From assembly GCA_964596985.1 (NCBI GenBank), contig CAZQWG010000010.1:17621-81620 (forward strand): a DNA stretch of 64,000 nucleotides. The letters are read 5' to 3'. The notes beneath the pieces were generated by a model. That model ran no database searches, had not been told where the DNA came from, and was given only the letters and a program-made list of their open reading frames with translations. This DNA comes from GCA-020345945 sp964596985. GTDB taxonomy: Archaea > Thermoproteota > Bathyarchaeia > RBG-16-48-13 > GCA-020345945. Below, one piece after another: positions 31,465-38,377 of the stretch. Both the position numbers and the translations under genes were made by a program. The stretch's first letter is position 1. Every line of letters starts with the position of its first letter.

Positions 31465-31625
31465 CGATAGGGAGCAGAGGTGTTGTATCCATTACGGTGT
31501 TCACGACGTTAGGATAATCCCGTTCCGTACTATGAACACCCTTTATCGAGAATCGATCGAGAGGCCTATTCCACCCCTCCGGTGGTGAAATAATCGACCA
31601 GAACGGTAGCCGGCTCTCTCCAGGT
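31465..31625 (+). other. Structured non-coding stretch between RHH and S25e genes
   Basis: No gene is seen between 31361 and 31707. GGTGTTCA (31496-31503) pairs with TGAACACC (31533-31540). GAGAGGCC (31559-31566) pairs with GGC-T-CTCTC (31612-31620), and CCACC/GGTGG (31571-31585) forms a hairpin inside it. A TAAAATATC box at 31438-31446 could start a plus-strand transcript near 31465. It may be a small RNA or an operator region. Confidence 0.3.
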
Positions 31626-31666
31626 ATGAAATAAGCTTAGACGAGGAACTCGCATTTCCTGAAAAG

Positions 31667-31674
31667 ATTTTAAT
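31667..31674 (+). promoter_or_regulatory. TATA box for rps25e
   Basis: ATTTTAAT lies 34-41 bases before ATG 31708. Initiation near 31696 would exclude the upstream TTG at 31687 as the start codon. Confidence 0.45.
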
Positions 31675-31707
31675 GTCTATTCTCACTTGAAGCATTCGGG
31701 ATATCTG

Positions 31708-32031
31708 ATGGTGAGCAAAAAGAAGACCGCTGAAAAAGGGACTTCGGGTAAGAAGTCGACACCAACCCAGAAAGGAAAGTCAAAGAAACCTGAAAAGAAA
31801 GACGTTTCCCAGACGACTTCTTACCAACCTCAACAAGTCGATCTTTCAACCGAAGAACTCACAAAGGAACTCGGCAAACTCAAAGCAATAACTCCATACA
31901 CCGTTGCCTCAAGGTTCGAAATCAACATCGGCGAAGCCAAGAGATTGCTGCGGGATATGGAAGAAAAGAACTTCATCAAATGTGTTGGAGGAAATTCTAG
32001 GATTAGAATCTACGCGCCCACCGGATCCTAG
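31708..32031 (+). CDS. rps25e: 30S ribosomal protein S25e
   Basis: A small-subunit ribosomal protein shared by eukaryotes and TACK archaea. The first 45 residues are a Lys-rich, disordered extension. The rest is the winged-helix domain with ITPYTVASRFEINIGEAKRLL and the closing IRIYAPTGS. The 107-residue length fits. Its presence is one of the better taxonomic clues in the window because euryarchaea generally lack it. Start chosen as ATG 31708. Confidence 0.88.
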   Translation: MVSKKKTAEKGTSGKKSTPTQKGKSKKPEKKDVSQTTSYQPQQVDLSTEELTKELGKLKAITPYTVASRFEINIGEAKRLLRDMEEKNFIKCVGGNSRIRIYAPTGS

Positions 32032-32381
32032 GCTTTTTCAATCCGAATTATTGACCCCGCCTTTCTACCAGCAAGACAAATCGGATCTGATATTGTTTTT
32101 CCAACAGTGTTGATTGGGCTATAAGGTTTAGATTCTCTGAGGAAAATGCAGATCGCATCTCCAAGGGGCCAGTATCCAACAGTCCCTGCCTCTGCTTTTC
32201 TTCTAGGTTTTTCAATCCCAAGCCTCAGATGAACCTTGAAGTACACTTGATCTCCCGTGAACATCGACGGCCCCTCTAGAGGCAGATTTCTCAGAATCGC
32301 TCCTACTGTCCGAGGAGCCTTCACCCTATTAAGCTCGGCTGCGACGCACTCATCCTGAGACAGGATCTTGATAGGAATCAA
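32028..32381 (-). CDS. Cyclophilin-like fold protein (TM1367/DUF369-type)
   Basis: A 117-residue beta-rich protein. LRNLPLEGPSMFTGDQVYF, AEAGTVGYWPLGDAICIF and SPINTVGKI match the small cyclophilin-like family known from TM1367. The family folds like cyclophilin, but prolyl isomerase activity has not been established. The start is TTG 32381. It overlaps the convergent S25e gene by 4 bases. Confidence 0.7.
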   Translation of the reverse strand: MIPIKILSQDECVAAELNRVKAPRTVGAILRNLPLEGPSMFTGDQVYFKVHLRLGIEKPRRKAEAGTVGYWPLGDAICIFLRESKPYSPINTVGKTISDPICLAGRKAGSIIRIEKA

Positions 32382-32490
32382 CGGGAAACCATCCTTTTCA
32401 TCCCCCTTTCGTCAAGCCTTTCGTCAAGTCTTTTTAGCCTTAACTTGCTTAAGAAAATAATTAGTTCTCTGAGCAGAGATCTATGGAACG

Positions 32491-32694
32491 GTGGTCCCCT
32501 TGAATTTCTCTCATGAGAGACTTCTGCACAGAAAGGAAGAGTTGCTTAGAGAACTGGAGTCCCTCGAATCGGAGTATGAACAGGAAAAGATTTCTGATGG
32601 ACAATACAAGGTCGAAAGAAATCGAATTGAGCGAGAGATAGTCGCCATAATGGATCGTCTCACCCAAATAGGACATTTTACGAGAAACTCCTGA
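32491..32694 (+). CDS. Small coiled-coil protein, 67 aa
   Basis: Two charged helices (residues 8-35 and 38-60) with heptad-like Leu and Ile: RKEELLRELESLESEYEQ and then the turn KISDGQYKVERNRIEREIVAI. This resembles short helical hairpins seen in many archaea next to redox or membrane genes. The start is GTG 32491 or TTG 32500. It precedes the lipoyl protein gene. No function known. Confidence 0.6.
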   Translation: MVPLNFSHERLLHRKEELLRELESLESEYEQEKISDGQYKVERNRIEREIVAIMDRLTQIGHFTRNS

Positions 32695-32799
32695 TTCCCT
32701 GTGCGTCCACACGGTCTCCCATAGTTCAAGAAACATCTGTATAAGTAAGCTTAAAACGATCTTGGCAACTATTGCTAAAGAGCATGAGAGTGGATTGGC

Positions 32800-33216
32800 T
32801 TGGTACAAGTGGGAGAATTCGAAGTTAAAGAAGGATTGTACTACTCGGAGAATGACCTATGGGCCTCTGTGGAAAACGGGAAGGTCCGGATCGGAATAAC
32901 AGACTACGCCCAAAAACAGCTAAAGGAAATAGTCTTTCTGGAGCTCCCTGGAGTAGGTTCTGATATAGAACAAGGGGAGTCGTTCGGCGCCGTCGAATCT
33001 GTCAAGGCTGTATCCGATCTTGTTGCTCCCGTGAGCGGCACGATTACAGAACAGAATGACGAAGCCGAAGGAAGCCCCGAGAAACTGAACGGAGACCCTT
33101 ACGGCGAAGGTTGGTTACTCGTCGTCGACCCATCGAATCTCGAAGCCGACCTGAAGAACCTATTAGACTTCGAGGCCGCGGTCAAGAGACATCAAGAACT
33201 CGCTGAGGAAGGATAA
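32800..33216 (+). CDS. gcvH: Glycine cleavage H-like lipoyl carrier protein
   Basis: A lipoyl-domain protein. The lipoylated Lys is K69 in GAVESVKAVSDL; the beta-sandwich shows RIGITDYAQKQLKEIVFLELP and the conserved NGDPYGEGWLL near the end. In glycine cleavage it carries aminomethyl groups between GcvP, GcvT and GcvL. None of these genes is nearby. It stands instead just before a hydrogenase/HdrB-like cluster, so a role as a dithiol carrier for that cluster is conceivable. A T-rich stretch (about 33223-33240) follows, so it may be a separate transcript. Start TTG 32800. Confidence 0.85.
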   Translation: MVQVGEFEVKEGLYYSENDLWASVENGKVRIGITDYAQKQLKEIVFLELPGVGSDIEQGESFGAVESVKAVSDLVAPVSGTITEQNDEAEGSPEKLNGDPYGEGWLLVVDPSNLEADLKNLLDFEAAVKRHQELAEEG

Positions 33217-33222
33217 TCTCCC

Positions 33223-33250
33223 TCTTTTTTCCTTCTTTGGAAAGACTTCT
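33223..33250 (+). terminator. T-rich tract after gcvH
   Basis: A run of T and C bases (ccctcttttttccttctttgg) starts six bases past the gcvH stop and would serve as an archaeal terminator. A TAAAATTC box at 33269-33276 may start the next transcript. Confidence 0.4.
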
Positions 33251-33317
33251 TTTCTATTTTGGAAAGGCTAAAATTCAATGACATCTGACGTGCTGCAAAA
33301 GAGGAGAGACTTGTGGA

Positions 33318-33794
33318 TTGGAGAAGCCAGAATTAATCGACCAGTTGGTTCTCGTATACGACCCTGAGAAATGCACCGGATGCAGATTCTGTGAGATCAG
33401 TTGTACATACGAGCACAGGAAGAATTTAGACCTATCAAAATCCCTTGTCCACGTCTTCTTTGATCCGAAGACAAGAGATTTTGAATCCGTCCAATGTAGG
33501 CACTGCGTTGAAGCCGTTTGTGTTTCTGCGTGTCCTCAAGAAGCGATAACCAAAGATGACGAGACAGGAATTGTGACGATAAACCACATGAAGTGTATAG
33601 GTTGCCAGACCTGCGTTACTATCTGTCCGCTCTCGGTACCTTGGTACGACGAAGAACGTAGAGTCGCCTTCAAATGCGACTTCTGCGGCGGAGACCCGAA
33701 ATGCGCGAGATTCTGTTCACCTGGAGCTACAAGAGTAGTATCCAGAAGGACCGCCCTTGAAACCCTAGACAGGATATACGGAGACGGAGTGTAG
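33318..33794 (+). CDS. Four-cluster ferredoxin subunit (HycB/DMSO-reductase iron-sulfur type)
   Basis: A 158-residue electron carrier with four 4Fe-4S sets: CTGCRFCEISC, CRHCVEAVCVSACP, CIGCQTCVTICP and CDFCGGDPKCARFC. Proteins of this pattern link hydrogenases, formate dehydrogenases and other oxidoreductases. Start TTG 33318 follows GAGGAGAG. It is the first gene of a five-gene cluster with NuoC-, HdrB-, hydrogenase large- and small-subunit-like proteins, and probably hands electrons between the hydrogenase and HdrB modules. Confidence 0.85.
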   Translation: MEKPELIDQLVLVYDPEKCTGCRFCEISCTYEHRKNLDLSKSLVHVFFDPKTRDFESVQCRHCVEAVCVSACPQEAITKDDETGIVTINHMKCIGCQTCVTICPLSVPWYDEERRVAFKCDFCGGDPKCARFCSPGATRVVSRRTALETLDRIYGDGV

Positions 33795-33798
33795 CAAC

Positions 33799-34458
33799 AT
33801 GTCACCTGAACTGAAAGATAGACTGAGTAAAGATCTTGGAGACCTTGCACTATCCACCCGTGAAGAAGAATCCAGACGAATCAGAATCGAGGTATCCCCA
33901 GAAAACATCAAGAATGCAGCATCTCGGGTAGCGGATCAAGGCTCTGCAAGATTCATGACCGCAAGTTGTGTCGACACCGGCATAGACTTCGAGTTACTCT
34001 ATCATATCGACGTCTCCGGGAACGTCATAACCCTCCAAACCAAGATCCCCAAGGAAGAAGCAAAGATCGAGAGCATAGCCGGCGTGCTTCCGAACGCCAC
34101 CTGGGTCGAATGTGAAATCAACGAACTCTTCGGCGTAGAATTCCAGGGAAACCCTAGACCAAACAAACTTATATCTCCCGAAGAGTGGTCGACCAAATCT
34201 CCCCCGCTCCTCGGACCCCACAAAGGCAAGATAGTCGAAGAGCATAGGGGAGCCGTTGAAACTCTTCTAAGCATCGGGAGCACCCTGCCGCTTTCCTCCT
34301 TCGTGGAGAAACGTCGATCACAGGTTGGACTCTCCTCCCCTGACATATCTTTCACGGACGAGAAGGCGCTGAAGGAGATCCAAGGAATCTACAAGAGCGT
34401 TAAGCTAGACAAGGAAGCCGGATACGACTGGGAGAAAAGAAAACTGAGATACAAGTGA
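33799..34458 (+). CDS. NuoC-like (30-kDa/EchD-like) subunit
   Basis: A 219-residue protein with the complex I 30-kDa signature in degenerate form: ATWVECEINELFGVEFQGNPRPNKL, where the usual sequence is W.ERE..D..G..F.GHP. This subunit stabilises the catalytic subunit in group 4 hydrogenases and complex I. The C-terminal 80 residues are an extension. Its ATG is four bases after the ferredoxin stop, and the HdrB-like gene follows within 14 bases. Confidence 0.75.
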   Translation: MSPELKDRLSKDLGDLALSTREEESRRIRIEVSPENIKNAASRVADQGSARFMTASCVDTGIDFELLYHIDVSGNVITLQTKIPKEEAKIESIAGVLPNATWVECEINELFGVEFQGNPRPNKLISPEEWSTKSPPLLGPHKGKIVEEHRGAVETLLSIGSTLPLSSFVEKRRSQVGLSSPDISFTDEKALKEIQGIYKSVKLDKEAGYDWEKRKLRYK

Positions 34459-34471
34459 GGTGCGATGTGAA

Positions 34472-35347
34472 ATGGTAGACTACGCGTTGTTTCTAGGATG
34501 CAATATTCCCTTAAGATACCCAAGCGTCGAAGTCGGAACCCGAAAGGTATTCGGTGAACTCGGCATAGGCTTGGTTGACCTCAAGGGATACTCTTGTTGC
34601 CCCGACCCAGTGGTTTCAAGAATTATCGACAGAACTTCATGGTTCGCCCTTGCAGCCCGCAACATAAGCCTCGCAGAGAACGAGGGACTAGACATAGTCA
34701 CGGTATGTAATGGCTGCTACGAGACCCTGGCGGAAGCCAACCACGAGCTGAAGACAGATCCCGACCTAAGAAAGGAAGCCAATGGTATCATAGCCGAGTT
34801 TGGAAGAGATTTCCAGGGAAAAATCGGTGTCAAACACAACGTAGAGGTACTATACGAGGACTCAGGGCTTGAGGCTATCCGAAAGAAGTCGAAGATAGAT
34901 CTTCCGCTGAAAGTCGCGGTTCACTACGGGTGCCATATGTTCCGGACCTTTGAAGAAGACGGAGACGAATGGAGGATACCGAACATGATGAAGGAGCTAG
35001 TGGAATGCCTTGGATGCGAAGTGGTAGACTACGGTCTTGAGAAGCTTTGTTGTGGTTTTCCTTCGATGATGGTTGATAAAAAATTCGCCTTGGACGAGAG
35101 GGTGCGACCAAAACTGGAGGCAATCACCGATTCCGGGGCCGACTGCGTTGTGCTCAATTGTCCTTCGTGTCTCGTTCAGTTCGAGAGCTCGCAGGCAGCC
35201 TTACGCAGGGAAGGGGTGAACTTCGAGTTGCCCTTCATATACCTCCCAGAACTGATGGCCCTATCGTTCGGGATATCGGCTGAAGAGTTGGGACTCGGCT
35301 TCCACCGAAGTCCTGTAAAGAAGATTATAGGGAAGATAGGTGAGTAG
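34472..35347 (+). CDS. HdrB-like protein (CCG domains, heterodisulfide reductase subunit B type)
   Basis: It has two CCG modules. The first has C10, C42-C43 and C79-x-x-C82 (SCCPDP, CNGC); the second has HYGCH, LCCGFP and NCPSC. In HdrB these Cys ligate two noncubane 4Fe-4S clusters that split disulfides such as CoM-S-S-CoB. The first 'CCG' reads CCP, as in some homologues. Here it is encoded between NuoC- and NuoD-like subunits, not with HdrA or HdrC. Start set at ATG 34472 after GAGGTG; GTG 34460 is less likely. Confidence 0.85.
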   Translation: MVDYALFLGCNIPLRYPSVEVGTRKVFGELGIGLVDLKGYSCCPDPVVSRIIDRTSWFALAARNISLAENEGLDIVTVCNGCYETLAEANHELKTDPDLRKEANGIIAEFGRDFQGKIGVKHNVEVLYEDSGLEAIRKKSKIDLPLKVAVHYGCHMFRTFEEDGDEWRIPNMMKELVECLGCEVVDYGLEKLCCGFPSMMVDKKFALDERVRPKLEAITDSGADCVVLNCPSCLVQFESSQAALRREGVNFELPFIYLPELMALSFGISAEELGLGFHRSPVKKIIGKIGE

Positions 35348-35351
35348 AACT

Positions 35352-36500
35352 ATGTCTGAAGTTGTAAAGATTGGGCCTTATCATCCAGCGTTACTCGAAC
35401 CAGAAGCGTTCGAGCTGAAAGTAGACAAAGATGTCATTGTAGACGCGAAAATGACCTTGGGCTACGTGCATAGAGGTGTCGAGAAACTGGCAAGTACTAG
35501 AACGTATCATCAAGACCTTTTCCTCTGCTCGCGTGTCTGCGGAATCTGCTCTGGACACCATTCCCAAGCCTTCGTGCAAACGGCTGAAGGCGTCATGGAC
35601 GTCCAAGTACCAGACCGGGCCCATTACATCAGAACGATAATGACAGAGATCGAGAGACTGGAAAGCCACTTCATCTGGTTCGCCGTACTGGCGCACGGAC
35701 TGAAGAACCACGAAATGTTCGGGAAAACGATCGCCGAACGCGAAAGCGTCATGGATCTCTTCGAACTTATCGCCGGAAACCGAGTGACAAAAGCTATGAA
35801 CTGGATAGGAGGCGTACGCAGAGACCTCTCGGATCACATGATCTCTGAGATCAAGCAAGCCCTCAAAGTCTCTAAGGGACTAGCCGACTATCTCGGAGAC
35901 GTCATTAAATCAGATAAAACGTTACGATCAAAGGCAGATGGTGTAGGCGTTCTTTCCCGCCAGAAGGCAGAAGAGATCGGGCCCGTAGGGCCGTCGCTTC
36001 GAGGATCTGATATTCCAAGCGATGTCCGCAAGGACGACCCATACGCGGCATACGGGAAAGTCGACTTCGATCTTATCACCGAATCTGGAGGGGATGTCCT
36101 GTCCCGGGTTCTGGTTAGACATCGTGAAGTCTACGAATCGATCAAGATCATCGAGAACGCGTTGAGAGATCTTCCGGACGGGCCGATCAAGGCCGAGATC
36201 AACGGAATCCTCGAAACCGACTGTATTGGCAGGGTCGAGGCCCCGCGAGGAGAACTGGTCTACTATATACGATCTGATGGGACAAACATCCCTGAAAGGG
36301 TCAAGATTCGAACCCCCTCATTCCTGAATGACTATGCGCTACTGGAGATGCTGAAAGGAGATAGACTGGAGAACGCCCAAATCATAATCGAAAGTATAGA
36401 CCCATGCTTCTCCTGCACAGATCGAGTTATTGTGACCGACGTGAACAACGGAAAGAAGTGTCTGGTGAAATTCGGTTCTTATGGGGGTGGGGTGACCTAG
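35352..36500 (+). CDS. [NiFe]-hydrogenase large subunit, group 4/NuoD-like
   Basis: Both nickel-binding Cys pairs are present: RVCGIC (C63, C66) followed by SGHH, and DPCFSC near residues 353-358. This separates it from complex I NuoD, which has lost them, and argues for a true hydrogenase. Typical group 4 features are the short length (382) and YHPALLEPEAFELKVD at the start. C-terminal processing residues downstream of the last Cys are short. Start ATG 35352 lies five bases past the HdrB-like stop after GGTGA. No membrane ion-pump subunits follow. Confidence 0.82.
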   Translation: MSEVVKIGPYHPALLEPEAFELKVDKDVIVDAKMTLGYVHRGVEKLASTRTYHQDLFLCSRVCGICSGHHSQAFVQTAEGVMDVQVPDRAHYIRTIMTEIERLESHFIWFAVLAHGLKNHEMFGKTIAERESVMDLFELIAGNRVTKAMNWIGGVRRDLSDHMISEIKQALKVSKGLADYLGDVIKSDKTLRSKADGVGVLSRQKAEEIGPVGPSLRGSDIPSDVRKDDPYAAYGKVDFDLITESGGDVLSRVLVRHREVYESIKIIENALRDLPDGPIKAEINGILETDCIGRVEAPRGELVYYIRSDGTNIPERVKIRTPSFLNDYALLEMLKGDRLENAQIIIESIDPCFSCTDRVIVTDVNNGKKCLVKFGSYGGGVT

Positions 36501-36502
36501 AG

Positions 36503-37396
36503 ATGGCGCTGAAGATCTTCCGGATGGACGCGGCGTCCTGCAATGGCTGCGATATTGAGATACTGGCAGCACTCGCCCCCCAGTATGAAGCATCGAAACT
36601 TGACATCGAAGTAGTACCATTACCCGAAGAGGCGAACGTGCTTGTAGTCACGGGTCCGGTAGTCTCCAAATCGGTGAAAGAACTCGAAGAGATATACTGC
36701 AAGATTCAAGAGCCCAAGCTGGTGGTCGCCATAGGCCAGTGCGCCAACTCGAAAGACGTCTTCCACGACAGCTACAACGTTGAGGGTCCTGTAGACAACG
36801 TCATACCCGTCAACTACTACATCCCCGGGTGTCCCCCTAGACCACAGGCGATACTGCATGCAATCGCAATAGCCCTAGAGAAACCTGATTTCAAAGCGGG
36901 CAGCGACATCTGGAACGTCCCCGAAGGATTCCGCGGGAAGATTGACGTAGACTCCGACAAATGCATCGGTTGTGAAGCCTGCGTCAGACTATGCCCCTCA
37001 GAGGCGATTGACGCCATCGAAGTGGATGGGGAGAAGACGTTGAACTTCAACTACACTCGATGCATCCTCTGCGCCACCTGTGAAGAATTCTGTCCAGAAG
37101 AAGCAATCACCTTGACAGGAGAGTATCGACTCGTCACAGCAGACCGAAACACCGCTTTCACCAAGGTTGAACTAAACGTTGAAAAATGCTCCGTCTGCGG
37201 GAAACACTATACCCTGCCCGGGATCGCTACGAAAGGAATAGAGCGGATGCTAGAGAAACAAAGCCACTACAAACAGTACTCTAAGAGCCTGGGAGAGGCA
37301 GCCAAGATCTGCTTGGATTGCAGAAACAACCTTGACAACATCAGAAACGCCAAGAAACTGCTTCTCACACTCAACAAGGCTTCCCTCTCCTCCTAA
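36503..37396 (+). CDS. Hydrogenase small subunit fused to two-cluster ferredoxin (NuoB-NuoI-like)
   Basis: Residues 1-140 are a group 4 small subunit. The proximal cluster ligands are C13, C16 (SCNGCD), C80 (IGQC) and C110 (PGCPPRP). Residues 150-215 are a ferredoxin domain with CIGCEACVRLCP and CILCATCEEFCP, like EchF or NuoI. The tail has further Cys pairs (CSVCGKH and CLDCRN) that might bind another metal. In Ech these two parts are separate proteins, so this is a fusion. ATG 36503 is two bases after the large-subunit stop. It is the last gene of the cluster. Confidence 0.85.
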   Translation: MALKIFRMDAASCNGCDIEILAALAPQYEASKLDIEVVPLPEEANVLVVTGPVVSKSVKELEEIYCKIQEPKLVVAIGQCANSKDVFHDSYNVEGPVDNVIPVNYYIPGCPPRPQAILHAIAIALEKPDFKAGSDIWNVPEGFRGKIDVDSDKCIGCEACVRLCPSEAIDAIEVDGEKTLNFNYTRCILCATCEEFCPEEAITLTGEYRLVTADRNTAFTKVELNVEKCSVCGKHYTLPGIATKGIERMLEKQSHYKQYSKSLGEAAKICLDCRNNLDNIRNAKKLLLTLNKASLSS

Positions 37397-37402
37397 TCTC
37401 TC

Positions 37403-37411
37403 GCCTTTTTT
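37403..37411 (+). terminator. T-run after the hydrogenase cluster
   Basis: cgccttttttatgg: a six-T run lies about 8 bases after the last stop codon. It makes the ATG at 37412 an unlikely translation start. Confidence 0.5.
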
Positions 37412-37543
37412 ATGGCTTCCACTCAGAGAGTCAACTTCAGGAATGAACCGGTCTATTCAATAGCTACAGATATAAGTCTCTTCAGGACGTTTTCTCACTG
37501 TGTTTCAACGTGGCATTTTGAGATTCATACCGGAGATTCTGGT

Positions 37544-38239
37544 TTGATATCTGTCGTGATCCCAGCACTCAATGAGGAAAAATACCTCAAATCCTGCTTG
37601 CTCTCGCTGACTCGCCAATCTTACAATTGGCATGAGGTGATCGTGGTAGACGGTGGAAGCACTGATCGAACAGTGCAGATAGCGGAGGAGCTGGCTGATA
37701 ATGTCATAGTTGAAGCGGCTTCCCCCGTGGGGGCTGCAAGGAATCTTGGAGTAAAGCATTCCAAAGGCGACATTGTTGCATTTATTGATGCTGACACCAT
37801 AGCTTCACGGGAATGGATAGCGGCGATCAGAGAATCCATGAAAGAGGATGAAGTTGTAGGTGTCACGGGTCCGACTTTTCCCATCCAAGGAAAAAACATA
37901 GATCGCCTGATTTACAGGATGTCCACGGATTATATCCAAAGATTCCTGATAACGTTGAATCTTCCCCATGTTCCCGGTTTCAACTGCGCATATAGAAAGG
38001 ATGCCTTCTTCTCTGTAGGGGGATTCGACGAGGGCAGGGTAACTCACGAAGATATGCTTCTCTCTCTTGACTTGAAGGATGCAGGGAGAATCACCTACAA
38101 TCCGGATATGTTGACTTTCACGTCTCTACGGCGTATTGAGAAGTTCGGATACGACCAGATCGTCCCCCTCTACGTTTCGAACTTTTTCTTCACCTTGCTG
38201 TTCGACAAGTCATCCGAGAACTATCGTCCCGTACGTTGA
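37544..38239 (+). CDS. Family 2 glycosyltransferase
   Basis: A GT-A transferase, starting ISVVIPALNEEKYL with the nucleotide-binding VVDGGSTDRT, the DxD motif in FIDADT and the later THEDMLLSLDL acceptor region. It would transfer a sugar from a nucleotide or lipid donor to a membrane or surface glycan. I choose TTG 37544 after GGAG because an AGATATAAG box (37467-37475) and the terminator lie inside the longer frame that begins at ATG 37412. A C-terminal hydrophobic stretch (VSNFFFTLLF) may touch the membrane. Confidence 0.8.
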   Translation: MISVVIPALNEEKYLKSCLLSLTRQSYNWHEVIVVDGGSTDRTVQIAEELADNVIVEAASPVGAARNLGVKHSKGDIVAFIDADTIASREWIAAIRESMKEDEVVGVTGPTFPIQGKNIDRLIYRMSTDYIQRFLITLNLPHVPGFNCAYRKDAFFSVGGFDEGRVTHEDMLLSLDLKDAGRITYNPDMLTFTSLRRIEKFGYDQIVPLYVSNFFFTLLFDKSSENYRPVR

Positions 38240-38319
38240 GTCTCGATCCCTCTCTCGACAAGACCAAAGTGTATCCTAGTCTAGAACAGATCGCCAAATT
38301 CACGTTGATCTGTCTCTCC

Positions 38320-38350
38320 GAAATATTTTTTATGTAGATCAATATTGATC
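38320..38350 (+). promoter_or_regulatory. Thermosome promoter with palindromic operator
   Basis: An AATATTTTTTATG box (38321-38333) is followed by the perfect palindrome GATCAATATTGATC (38337-38350), which lies between TATA box and expected start site. A further TTGATC half-site is at 38305-38310. A repressor bound there would block the polymerase, as heat-shock repressors do in other archaea. The regulator is not identified. Confidence 0.5.
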
Positions 38351-38377
38351 CTTTCCGAACTAGTTGGAGGTTCATTT

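Noticed and set aside
37412..37543. N-terminal extension of the glycosyltransferase from ATG 37412
   Set aside because: The ATG lies at the T-run terminator of the preceding cluster, a TATA-like box lies inside the extension, and the fold begins at residue 46.
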